A stretch of 64,000 nucleotides of DNA, taken from NCBI GenBank assembly GCA_001797675.1, contig MGQB01000002.1, positions 1 through 64,000 of the forward strand. The letters run 5' to 3'. The notes below the pieces were generated by a model, which saw only the letters and a list, made by a program, of their open reading frames with translations, was not told the DNA's origin and did no database searches. The DNA comes from Deltaproteobacteria bacterium RBG_13_43_22. GTDB taxonomy: Bacteria > Desulfobacterota > RBG-13-43-22. A program made the position numbers and the translations under genes. Within the stretch, counting starts at the first letter, position 1. Each line of letters begins with the position of its first letter. Positions 1-8,600 of this stretch are shown here, in pieces.

Positions 1-161
1 CATTACAATACAAAAGCCCCCTGGCCTTTGAAAATGCCACGAGTGTCCCCTAACTAAACTGTCCGTTTTTCTGGGGGAAGATCATAACTACCCTTGACCC
101 TTATTGTAAAATTTAAGCTCTCTTTTGAAGAACGGGCTGGCTCTTCGTGGGAGTGTTTTTT

Positions 162-839
162 TTACCACCCTTCGGGGGCGTCCGGATTCCAGGCAATGCC
201 CAGCAGGGAATCTCCGCGGTCACGGTTAACCGACCTGAAAGGTAACCATTCCTCTTCTTCAACCTTGATGTCTATTTTTGGATATCCTATTGGTTTGCCC
301 TTCCCTATTACCACAAATGTCTCCGGATCCAGGTGAACGCCATATAGTTCGGCTACACAAAGACCGACCTCTTTTTGCCATTCGGTGGGAGCATGACCGT
401 ATTTTGGTACGACCGTGGGGTTCCCGCGGATGATGCGGAAACTGGCCGGATGGGCCATACGGCCGCAGGATAGGGATCTTTCCTCCGGCCTCACCACACC
501 GCTCTCCCTAATGGCCAGGGATTCGAGGTAAGTAAAAAGTCCCAGGCGTCGATAGCCCGGAGCGATGCAGCATATACCGGCCAGAATGACACATTGGGGT
601 TCAGCCATTCGCGGAAGAGGTGCTATGACGGCATCTCCAACGGCGAATCCCACCGGTGTTTCCTGATCGTGGGCCAGGGCCAAAAACCGGAGTTTTGTTA
701 GTGATTGATCTAGATAACCATGGTTGGCCTGTCCATAGCCCAAATCAAAAAGGGCGTGGATGGTATGCCGTTCGGCGGCGGTCAATTTGTCGGTCTGAAC
801 AACCCGGGTCTGCAGGTTTAGCAGAATCGATGCGTTCAT
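162..839 (-). CDS. GNAT-like N-acyltransferase, hypothetical
   Basis: The 225-residue product resembles the GNAT acetyltransferase fold. Around residues 85-105 a strand is followed by a loop with the R-R-L-G pattern typical of the acetyl-CoA pyrophosphate-binding motif A (seen as APGYRRLG). The N-terminal half carries the usual sequence of a helix and hydrophobic strands. No substrate can be named. The ATG at 839 is preceded by an AAGGGG ribosome site about 7 bases upstream, which supports this start. It is transcribed divergently from the dehydrogenase gene at 951, from a 111-base gap. Family assignment is by motif only; the function is unknown. Confidence 0.6.
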   Translation of the reverse strand: MNASILLNLQTRVVQTDKLTAAERHTIHALFDLGYGQANHGYLDQSLTKLRFLALAHDQETPVGFAVGDAVIAPLPRMAEPQCVILAGICCIAPGYRRLGLFTYLESLAIRESGVVRPEERSLSCGRMAHPASFRIIRGNPTVVPKYGHAPTEWQKEVGLCVAELYGVHLDPETFVVIGKGKPIGYPKIDIKVEEEEWLPFRSVNRDRGDSLLGIAWNPDAPEGW

Positions 840-851
840 TTATTTTTCCCC

Positions 852-880
852 TTGATAGGAATATATCCATATTCTATACT
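852..880 (+). promoter_or_regulatory. Sigma-70-type promoter for the 951 gene
   Basis: TTGATA (852-857) and TATACT (875-880) are separated by exactly 17 bases. Transcription would start near 887, giving a leader of about 65 bases before the ATG at 951. Confidence 0.65.
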
Positions 881-950
881 CTTTCCAGGATAAGGCAAGG
901 GCTTAACAAATTGGAATCCTTAATGGGCTGGATGAAAAAGGATCGGGAAT

Positions 951-2018
951 ATGACCCCAAAACGAGTGGTGGTGATTGAGGGCGATGACGCCGCTCCAGA
1001 AGCGGTAAGACCAACTCTGGCACTTCTTGATCAACTGAATCTGAACATCGATTGGCTGACTCCTCCTGTCGGTGATCAAGGAAAGCAACGCTACGGCACG
1101 ACTTTTCCCGAACAGGCGCGCCGGGCCATTGATGAATCCGATGCCACTTTTTTCGGGGCGGCCAGCGGTAAAAGCACCGCCGCTTTATTCTACCTGCGTT
1201 TCGGCAAACAGACCTATGCGAATGTGCGGCCGGTAAAATGGCTGTCGGGCTTCAACAGCCCGCTGGCCGATCCGAAAGGTTTGGACCTGGTGATCGTCAG
1301 GGAAAATTTAGAAGACCTCTACCTTGGCGTAGAGGGTGAAATCAAGGACCTGGATCCTTTAGATCTGACCAGTCCCTTCACGAGGGAAAAAATTACGAAC
1401 ATGTCTCCCGGCCGCTATGCGCTCAAGGTAATCACGGAAAAAGGCACCGCACGGGTAACCCGGTTTGCCTTTGAATTGGCCCGAAACCGAAAACGTCATG
1501 GTCGTCCCGGAAAGGTCACCTGCGCAACCAAGTACAACATGCTTTTCCGGAGCGATGGTTTTTTCAAGGAGGTGGCCCAAAAAATCGCCGAATCCTATCC
1601 GGATATTGAATTTGAAACCTTGATTGTGGATGATTTCGCCCACCGGCTTGTTGCCAAGCCCCAACAATTTGATGTGGCGGTTATGCCCAACTTATATGGG
1701 GATATACTCTCGGATATGGCCGGGGGTCTGGTTGGAGGTTTAGGACTGGCCCCCAGCGGCTGTTACGGTGATAACTACGCCTACTTCGAGCCGGTGCACG
1801 GCACCGCACCGGATATTGCCGGACAGAATATCATCAATCCCACGGCAACGATTCTTTCCGCAGCGATGATGCTGGAATATCTGGGATTTAAACCGGAGGC
1901 CGAACGAATTGAGGAGGCCGTCCAAAAAGTTTATGCCGAAGGCCGCATCCTTCCCAGGGACCAGGGCGGATCAGCCACCACCACAGAGTTTGTAAAGGCC
2001 ATAAAAGAATATTTGTAA
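951..2018 (+). CDS. Isocitrate/isopropylmalate dehydrogenase family protein
   Basis: This 355-residue protein belongs to the beta-decarboxylating dehydrogenase family (isocitrate, isopropylmalate, homoisocitrate and tartrate enzymes), which oxidise a 2-hydroxyacid with NAD(P) and release CO2. Visible marks are RENLEDLY near residue 115, the metal-binding GDILSD near 250, and the cofactor segment HGTAPDIAG near 280. The substrate-recognition loop (around residues 75-90, ending in ANVRP) is not a clear match to either the LeuB or the Icd pattern, so the substrate is open. Length is normal for the family. No leuCD or other pathway partners are adjacent. The ribosome site is weak, but no better in-frame start is visible. 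Confidence 0.85.
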   Translation: MTPKRVVVIEGDDAAPEAVRPTLALLDQLNLNIDWLTPPVGDQGKQRYGTTFPEQARRAIDESDATFFGAASGKSTAALFYLRFGKQTYANVRPVKWLSGFNSPLADPKGLDLVIVRENLEDLYLGVEGEIKDLDPLDLTSPFTREKITNMSPGRYALKVITEKGTARVTRFAFELARNRKRHGRPGKVTCATKYNMLFRSDGFFKEVAQKIAESYPDIEFETLIVDDFAHRLVAKPQQFDVAVMPNLYGDILSDMAGGLVGGLGLAPSGCYGDNYAYFEPVHGTAPDIAGQNIINPTATILSAAMMLEYLGFKPEAERIEEAVQKVYAEGRILPRDQGGSATTTEFVKAIKEYL

Positions 2019-2045
2019 AGGCTATCCAAAGATATTCAGAATTTT

Positions 2046-2141
2046 AGAATCCAGGAGTCAGGAGACAGAATTCAGAATAAAACATCTAACTTTTGACGGT
2101 TGGTTCCCCTTCTGAATTCTGTCTCCTTCCTCCTGGATTCT
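2046..2141. repeat. Stuttering inverted repeat (copy 1)
   Basis: Arms 2046-2077 and 2110-2141 are 32 bases each and complementary except for two positions. The arm is built from near-repeated units (CAGGAGT, CAGGAGACAG). It lies between the convergent dehydrogenase and cobT genes and its right arm touches the cobT stop codon, so it may also act as a bidirectional transcription end. Confidence 0.75.
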
Positions 2142-3193
2142 TATTTGTCGCTCACCCCGGCTGAGGCGAAGGTGGCCATCTCGTTGTAAATCTTAACGGC
2201 CGCTTCAATAATGGTCATGGCTAGGGCTGCACCGGTCCCTTCCCCGAGGCGCATTTTCAGATCTAAAATGGGTTCCACTTTAAAGAGACGGAAAAAGGTG
2301 CTGTGCCCGGCCTCTTCTGATAGATGACTGAAGAAGAGATAATCCTTAACCGGGGAGCATAGCCTGCAAGCCGCCAAGGCCCCGGCTGAAGATATGAACC
2401 CATCCACCACCACCGGGACACGGGCCAAAGCCGCACCCAGACAAAGACCGCAGATCCCGGCAATCTCCAAGCCTCCAAGGGCCGCAAGGGTATTGAGCGG
2501 ATCGGTTAGCTTGTCCTGGTTGATTTTTAAGGCCCTTTTTATCACTTCCACCTTTTTGATCAAACCGGCGTCATCAATCCCTGTACCACGTCCGGTAATA
2601 TCTTCCACCGGGCAGGGGAGTAGAGCTGCAAACAGGGCCGAAGACGGGGTAGTATTGGCAATGCCCATCTCTCCGGTGCCGATTAAGGTCACTCCCTCTT
2701 CTGCAGCCGAACGAGCCAGGTCGATTCCGATTTCTATCGCTTGGGTGGTTTCTTCAAGGCTCATAGCCGGACCAATGGCGATGTTATCCGTGCCGGATTT
2801 TATTTTTCGACGGATGAGGCCCGGGGCATCGGGCAAAGGATCAGCCACCCCGATATCGATCACGCACAATTCCGCCCCGGCGTGCCTGGCCAGGACGTTC
2901 ACCGCTGCTCCTCCGGCCAGCATATTTCTGACCATCTGGGGGGTCACTTCTTTTGGATAAGCGGATACGCCTTCTTCAGCCACTCCGTGATCCCCGGCAA
3001 AGGTAAAAATTTTTTTCCTGCCCAACTTGGGCTTTGGAGTGCCGGTGATCAAGCAATACAGGGCCGCCAGGTCTTCCAGTCGGCCTAGACTTTTGGGCGG
3101 CTTGGTCAGTTGATCCAGGTGGGCTCTTGCGGCCGGTTCTAATGACCGGTCGATGGGTTCAATGGATTGGAGGGTTCGGTCAAGTTTGTTCAT
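2141..3193 (-). CDS. cobT: Nicotinate-nucleotide--dimethylbenzimidazole phosphoribosyltransferase
   Basis: CobT transfers phosphoribose from nicotinate mononucleotide to the lower-ligand base, giving alpha-ribazole phosphate for cobamide assembly in the cytoplasm. The 350-residue length is standard. The family signatures are present: [10 protein letters not shown] near residue 32, [17 protein letters not shown] near 65, GEMGIANTT near 175 and the catalytic glutamate in [10 protein letters not shown] near 317. A GGAG site 8 bases before ATG 3193 supports the start. The gene is separate from the metF operon by a strong terminator. In this window its likely client is the corrinoid protein AcsCD and the methyltransferase AcsE, which is an inference from context. 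Confidence 0.96.
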   Translation of the reverse strand: MNKLDRTLQSIEPIDRSLEPAARAHLDQLTKPPKSLGRLEDLAALYCLITGTPKPKLGRKKIFTFAGDHGVAEEGVSAYPKEVTPQMVRNMLAGGAAVNVLARHAGAELCVIDIGVADPLPDAPGLIRRKIKSGTDNIAIGPAMSLEETTQAIEIGIDLARSAAEEGVTLIGTGEMGIANTTPSSALFAALLPCPVEDITGRGTGIDDAGLIKKVEVIKRALKINQDKLTDPLNTLAALGGLEIAGICGLCLGAALARVPVVVDGFISSAGALAACRLCSPVKDYLFFSHLSEEAGHSTFFRLFKVEPILDLKMRLGEGTGAALAMTIIEAAVKIYNEMATFASAGVSDK

Positions 3194-3231
3194 GGGCTAT
3201 CTCCGAAATTTTTCCCTTATATTGTTAGTAA

Positions 3232-3265
3232 AGAAAAAGGCCGCCTAAAGAAGCGGCCTTTTTCT
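3232..3265 (-). terminator. Rho-independent terminator after metF
   Basis: A perfect 13-bp stem (3232-3244 with 3253-3265) has an 8-base loop, with A tracts on one side and T tracts on the other. It ends the minus-strand fhs-to-metF transcript and insulates cobT. Confidence 0.85.
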
Positions 3266-3359
3266 CTTCTGATTTTCGCCAAACGCCGAATTTGCTTTTC
3301 GTAATAAACTCTCATGCTCCCTTAAACGAGCACAACGAAGCATTAAAATATTTGCTAAG

Positions 3360-3391
3360 TTCCGCAATCCGCAATCGGAAATCCGAAATCA
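3360..3391. repeat. Stuttering AATCCG-type repeat, single block
   Basis: A run of alternating CGCAATC / GAAATC units overlaps the last codons of metF. It resembles one arm of the stuttering inverted repeats found elsewhere in the window, but I see no clear long partner arm. Confidence 0.4.
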
Positions 3392-4312
3392 GACCTGCGG
3401 TCTTGGCAGGAGACCGGCCATTTCCACGATCTCGGGGACACGTTCTTCCCATTCAATAGCCATGACGTGGACCCCGGCAATACCTTTCATCTCTTTCAGC
3501 CGTTGGATGGTCTCCACGGCTATGGCGATTCCTTCTTTGGCCTGGTCTTTTTTACCCACGCCTTTCATCCGGTTGATAACCTCCTCCGGCACATCCATAC
3601 CCGGGACCAGGTTTTTCATATAGTTGGCCATACCGACCGATTTCATAGGGGTTACACCTCCCAGGATATAAACTTTTTCATCAATGCCCATATCCCGCAC
3701 TTGCTGCATGAATTTTTCAAAGCGGTCTAAATTATAGATACATTGGGTCTGGACAAAATCCACCCCGGCGGCCACTTTTTTCCCCAGTCGAACGGCCCGG
3801 AATTCTGCAGGATCGGCAAAAGGATTGGCCGCTGCGCCGATAAACATCTTGGGGGGAAATTCAATCTCCTGATCGTTAATGAATTTCCCATCGTCCCGCA
3901 TTTTTTTGACGGTTTGAATGAGTTGCATCGAATCCAGGTCAAAAACGTTTTTCGACGAGGGATGGTCCCCAAACTTCTGATGGTCCCCGGAGAGGCAAAG
4001 CATATTACGAACCCCCAGGGCATAGGCGCCTAATATATCGCTTTGAATGGCGATACGGTTCCGATCCCGGACCACCATCTGTAAATTGGGTTCCAAGCCT
4101 TCCTGCATTAAAATCAGACATCCGGCCAAACTGGACATGCGGACCACGGCCGTCTGGTTGTCGGTTACATTGACGGAATCGACCATGCCTCTCAGGTGAG
4201 CCGCTTTTTGTCGGACTATATCCGGATTAGCATTCCTTGGAGGACCGCATTCACCGGTTACAGCAAAATGACCGCCGGTTAAAACCTTTTCTAATTGGCT
4301 TCCTGATTTCAT
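3389..4312 (-). CDS. metF: Methylenetetrahydrofolate reductase, MetF subunit
   Basis: MetF is the flavin-containing catalytic subunit that reduces 5,10-methylene-THF to 5-methyl-THF, the last step of the methyl branch of the Wood-Ljungdahl pathway. The 307-residue barrel protein shows VTGECGPPRN near residue 17, SVNVTDNQ near 46, and the FVQTQCIYN / ILGGVTPMKS segments near 187 and 219. It overlaps metV by 4 bases (ATGA), so the two are translationally coupled, as expected for a MetVF pair. It is the last gene of the operon, followed by a terminator. Its C-terminal codons lie in a stuttering repeat, so the extreme C-terminus may be recently altered. Confidence 0.93.
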   Translation of the reverse strand: MKSGSQLEKVLTGGHFAVTGECGPPRNANPDIVRQKAAHLRGMVDSVNVTDNQTAVVRMSSLAGCLILMQEGLEPNLQMVVRDRNRIAIQSDILGAYALGVRNMLCLSGDHQKFGDHPSSKNVFDLDSMQLIQTVKKMRDDGKFINDQEIEFPPKMFIGAAANPFADPAEFRAVRLGKKVAAGVDFVQTQCIYNLDRFEKFMQQVRDMGIDEKVYILGGVTPMKSVGMANYMKNLVPGMDVPEEVINRMKGVGKKDQAKEGIAIAVETIQRLKEMKGIAGVHVMAIEWEERVPEIVEMAGLLPRPQV

Positions 4313-4977
4313 AGCTTCAAGTCCTCCCTTATGGTTTTCCTGGGGCCGCCGTCACGGCTGGTAGTCCAATCCTTGCAAGGGATGACCCGGGTCAATCGGT
4401 CCATCTGCCCCAGTCGGTTCAGACGATCGTAGATCAATTGCCAGACACAATCCACCTCTTTGCTGATCTCACACTTACCCTTGGATGATCCGCCGCATGG
4501 ACCGTTTAACAGGCTTTTGGAACAGCGGGCAATGGGGCACAAACCACCGAAATTATGAATGCCGCAGGCCCCGCAGGCCTGGCAGAATTCGGCAAAGACG
4601 CCATGTTCCAGAGATCCGCCGATGAAGGTGGTATTCAATCCCGGAAAAACCACTTTGTCGTCAAATCGGCCGGCAATATATTGAGGGCCCACACTACAGG
4701 CAATGGAAAGGACGGCATCCCGGTCCTTGATCACTTCCGTCAACTGGTCCATATATTCCGGATCGCATTGCCGCTCCAGGGTGATCTCTTTGACATCTGG
4801 TTCCTGTCCTTCTTTTTTCCGGGCGATGCGAAGTTCCGAGGCCAGGATTTCGACTTCTTTCTTTCCACCGGCATTACACACGGTCACACACCCTTTACAG
4901 CCGGCAACCAGGATTTTTTTATACGGCTGGACCATCTCCAACAGCTCGTTTAATGGTTTCCGTTCAGCCACAACCAT
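4309..4977 (-). CDS. metV: MetV, zinc/iron-sulfur subunit of methylene-THF reductase
   Basis: MetV pairs with MetF in acetogen-type methylene-THF reductases and links it to the electron-donating proteins. The 222-residue product is cysteine-rich: CKGCVTVC near residue 27, a C-S-V-G segment near 113, then a dense C-terminal cluster from about 153 to 185 (CQACGACG, CPIARCSK, GPCGG). These are likely ligands for an iron-sulfur cluster and a metal site. GGGAGGAAAATC precedes ATG 4977. Its neighbours are mvhD upstream and metF downstream in one minus-strand operon. Assignment rests on the cysteine pattern and on the coupling to metF. Confidence 0.9.
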   Translation of the reverse strand: MVVAERKPLNELLEMVQPYKKILVAGCKGCVTVCNAGGKKEVEILASELRIARKKEGQEPDVKEITLERQCDPEYMDQLTEVIKDRDAVLSIACSVGPQYIAGRFDDKVVFPGLNTTFIGGSLEHGVFAEFCQACGACGIHNFGGLCPIARCSKSLLNGPCGGSSKGKCEISKEVDCVWQLIYDRLNRLGQMDRLTRVIPCKDWTTSRDGGPRKTIREDLKL

Positions 4978-5012
4978 GATTTTCCTCCCAACAGTAAGAT
5001 TGTTTTATTGTT

Positions 5013-5053
5013 AGGGTTAAGCGTTGCGGGGTGAACCCGTAACGCGAAACTCG
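5013..5053. repeat. Stuttering inverted repeat (mvhD-metV gap)
   Basis: The imperfect arms GGGTTAAGCGTTGCGGGG and CCCGTAACGCGAAACTCG flank a short loop. The GCGTTGC / GTAACGCG units are related to the repeat at 14870-14924. Confidence 0.6.
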
Positions 5054-5063
5054 TAACTGGTTT

Positions 5064-5492
5064 TTATGCTGCTTTTGCCTTTTGCCCGATCGGACTCGGT
5101 CCCAGATTTTTGATCTTCTCGGTCATTTCCCGGGCAATCTCGGCAAAGCGGGGGCCTTGAGCGGCAGACAGATTGTACATTTCCACCCGTTCCGGCTCAA
5201 GTCCCAATTCGGTTAAAATCTTTTTTACCTGACCGACCCTTTTCCGGGCCTTCAGATTACCACTGATATAATGACAATCCCCTTCCAGGCAACCGGCCAC
5301 ATAGATCCCGTCGGCCCCCTCCTCGATGGCGTTGAGCAGGTGGATCACATCCACCCGGCCGGTGCAGGGGACCATGATCACACGAATATTGGTGGGATAT
5401 TGCAGCCGCATCGAACCTGCCAGGTCCGCCGCACTATAGGCTCAATACTGGCAGCAAAAGGCCACAATCCTTGGTTCAAAATGATGGGACAT
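5064..5492 (-). CDS. mvhD: MvhD/FlpD-type delta subunit, predicted selenoprotein (in-frame UGA)
   Basis: MvhD is a small [2Fe-2S] protein that passes electrons to HdrA. Read through an in-frame TGA at 5442-5444, the gene gives 142 residues, the normal family length. The first 16 residues (MSHHFEPRIVAFCCQY) are the conserved MvhD N-terminus. The TGA falls at residue 17, in C-C-x-x-U, where the family normally has cysteine, and the frame continues as AYSAADLAGS. Without read-through the downstream ORF would begin at 5411 and lose the conserved N-terminus. A SECIS-like hairpin follows the TGA. Further cysteines are in CTGR near 43 and CLEGDCHY near 67. It lies between the HdrA fusion and metV. 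A sequencing error or plain TGT/TGC-to-TGA decay is the alternative, but the intact flanks and hairpin argue for selenocysteine. Confidence 0.88.
5412..5441 (-). promoter_or_regulatory. Bacterial SECIS-like hairpin of mvhD
   Basis: On the minus strand, 13 bases after the TGA, CGGACCT (5428-5422) pairs with AGGTTCG (5418-5412) in a 7-bp stem with one G-U pair. The loop is GGC. The apical loop starts 20 bases after the UGA and has G in its first position, as described for bacterial SECIS elements. Confidence 0.75.
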
Positions 5493-5518
5493 AAAAAACT
5501 CCTTTGATAAATAATAAG

Positions 5519-5611
5519 GTTCACGGTTTAAGGTACAAGGTCTAAGGTCAAAGGAAGCTGTTTCTTTGGAGATTTTTTCCCTTATACCCTGGACCTTATA
5601 CCTTGGACCGA
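5519..5611. repeat. Stuttering inverted repeat (HdrA fusion-mvhD gap)
   Basis: The left block repeats AAGGTNN units (GGTACAAGGTCTAAGGTC) and the right block is its imperfect complement (GGACCTTATACCTTGGACC). It fills most of the 122-base gap between the two genes. Confidence 0.65.
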
Positions 5612-5614
5612 TTT

Positions 5615-8600
5615 TTAAGCCGCTATCAGCGCGTGCACCTTGGCCAGTACCTGCCGGTCTGTAAAATGCTGTAGACTGATGGCTTTGGCCGGACATTCGG
5701 AAACGCAGACGCCACAGCCCTGGCATTTGGTGACATCGATTTCCGCCGCACCCCGTTCCCCGATGACCGGAACCCTGAAGGGGCACACTCGAACACAGGT
5801 CAAACAAACCGCACAGAGGTCTTCCTGAACCACGGCCACCACCCCGCCGACCTTGATAGTATCTTTGGCCAGCAGAGTTAAGGCCCTTCCGGCCGCGGCC
5901 TGGGCCTGGGCGATGCTCTCATCGATGGGTTTGGGGTAATGGGCTAGGCCGCAAAGGTAAATCCCGTCGGTGGCAAAATCGACCGGTCGCAGTTTCATGT
6001 GGGCTTCCAATAAGAACCCTTCGTTATTCAGAGGTATCTTGAAGCTCTCGGCCAGCTCTTTTACCGGATTAGGAATGATGGCGGAGGCCAAGGTTACCAG
6101 GTCGCTTTTAATGGTAATCGGTTTCCCCAAAACATGATCAATGACCGTAACCTGAATCTGACCTCCCTCAATCGTCACTTCCGGTTTGCTTTCCAGGTCA
6201 TAGCGAATAAAAAACACCCCTTGATTACGGGCCTCCCGATATAAATCTTCCCGTACTCCGAAGGTCCGGATATCCCGGTATAAAATAAATATATCCATAT
6301 CCGGGTTTTTCTTTTTCAAGGTCAAGGCGCTTTCCACGCTATGGGTGCAACAAACCTTGCTGCAATACGGCCGGTCCGGTTCTCTTGAACCCACACATTG
6401 TATAAATACGGCGGTTTGGGCCTTGGTTATCTTCGCATCCTGCCCGATTATCGCCCGATCCAATTCCAGGGCGGTCATAATACGGGGATCCTGCCCATAA
6501 GCGTAGATATCCGGTTTCCATTCCTGCCCGCCTGTAGCCAGGATGACCAGTCCGTGTTCAAGATCCTGTAGCTGACCTCCCTTGGTTATGGTGGTGGTGA
6601 AGTTGCCCACAAAACCGGAAGAATGAGAGATTTCCGTATTGAAATGGATCTGGATTAAAGGGTTATTGGCGACTTTGTTTGTCAGATCGAGAACATATTC
6701 CCCTATGTCCTCTCCTTTCCAGGTATGTCTTAAGTTCAGGGCATTTCCACCCAGGACTTCACTTTTTTCGATAAGGTGAACCGGAAAACCCTGTTCGGCC
6801 AAATTTAATGCAGAGGTCATCCCCGCCACACCGCCGCCGATTACCAATCCAGATTTTTTCAATGGGAAGGAGATTTTTTTCAATGGTTCCAGGTAGCCCA
6901 CCCGGGCTATAGCCATGCGAACCAAATCTTTGGCCTTTTCGGTGGCCTTCACCGGTTCTTGCTGGTGGACCCAGGAATTCTGGTCGCGGATATTGGCCAT
7001 ATCAAAAAGATACTTATTGATCCCCACTTCCTGAAGAGTTTCCTGGAACATGGGTTCGTGCGTTCGAGGAGAACAAGAAGCCACGACCACCCGGTTGATA
7101 TTTTTTTCCCGGATGACCTCTTTCATTTTATCTTGGGTATCTTGAGAACAAGTAAAGAGGTTCTGATCCACATGAACCACATGGGGCAGAGTTTGGGCAT
7201 ATTCCGCTACACCGGGAACATTAACGATTCCCCCGATATTGATCCCGCAGTTGCAGACAAAGACCCCAATCCGTGGTTCTTGACCGCCGACCTCGATCTC
7301 CTCCGGATACTCCTTGACCTTGATCAGGGTATTGCGGACTGAGGCAAGATTTTGGGTGGCTGCACAGGCGGCCGCTGAGGCCTCCATAACCGCCTGGGGA
7401 ATGTCTTTAGGCCCGTCAAATGCGCCGCAGGCAAATATGCCTTCTTGTTCGGTATTAACCGGACTGAAGCTGCTCACTTTGGCAAACTGGTTCGTATCCA
7501 AAGGGACATCCAGTTTTTTGGCCATCTCGATGGCTCCGGCCGCGGTTTCCATTCCTACGGATAGGACCACCATATCAAATTCTTCCTGAAGAACTTCCCC
7601 GTGTTCACTCACATATTGAATGAGTAAATTATCGGCCTCCGGGATGGGATCAATCGAGTGAATCCTGGAGCGTATGAATCTCACTCCCCTTTCTTCCGAT
7701 GCCCGGTCGTAATATTTCTCGAAATCCTTGCCATAGGTCCGCATATCCATAAAGAAAATGGCCGTATCCAAACCTTGAGGGGAATGCTCCTTGGCAATCA
7801 CGGCTTCTTTGATGGCATACATACAGCAAACCGCTGAACAGTAGCCATGGTCGCAGTGATTGATATCCCGTGAGCCCACACATTGCAGCCAGGCGATTTT
7901 TTTAGGTTCCTGGTGATCAGAGGGCCTCACCAAATGCCCCTGAAAAGGACCGGAGGCGGAAAGGATCCGTTCAAATTCCAAACTGGTAACTACATTGGGG
8001 TGTTTGGCATATTGATAGGTTTCAAAGGAAGTTGGATCAAAGGGCTGAAACCCCGGGGCCATAACCACTGAGCCCACCTGGAGTTGAAGGGTTTCTTCTT
8101 GGTCAAAGTGATTGATCGCCTCGGCTTTACAGGCTACGACACACTGCATACATTCGGAGCAGATGCCGCAATTCAAACAGCGGTCAGCTTCTTTGGTCCC
8201 CTCCACCGGGGTATATCCTTTTTCCACTTCATCAAAACAGGTGCAACAGATTTCCGGAGGCAGCACCCGCATAGGGGTCCGAGTCTTTTTCTCTTCATCC
8301 AAAGGTAAATTGGCCCAACTGGCCTCTTGAACTTTGTCCCGGGATCGACCGGCGGCCAAATTTTCACCTTTGAGATACCGATCGATCGATAAAGCGGCCT
8401 CCTGTCCTTCGGCCACTGCACCGATAGCGATATAGGGTCCGGTATGCATATCGCCGCCGGCAAAAACTCCAGGATGGCCGGTGGCAAAAGTCACCGGATC
8501 TACTTCGATGGTTCCATAGCGGGTGAAATTCAATCCATCGATCCCCTCCAGGGCAGTCAAGTCTGTAGCCTGTCCGATGGCCGGGATGATCATGTCAACT

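Noticed and set aside
5442-5807. 121-residue ORF ending in the MvhD N-terminus
   Set aside because: Most of it runs antisense-like through the end of the HdrA fusion in another frame; only the last 16 codons are real and belong to mvhD.
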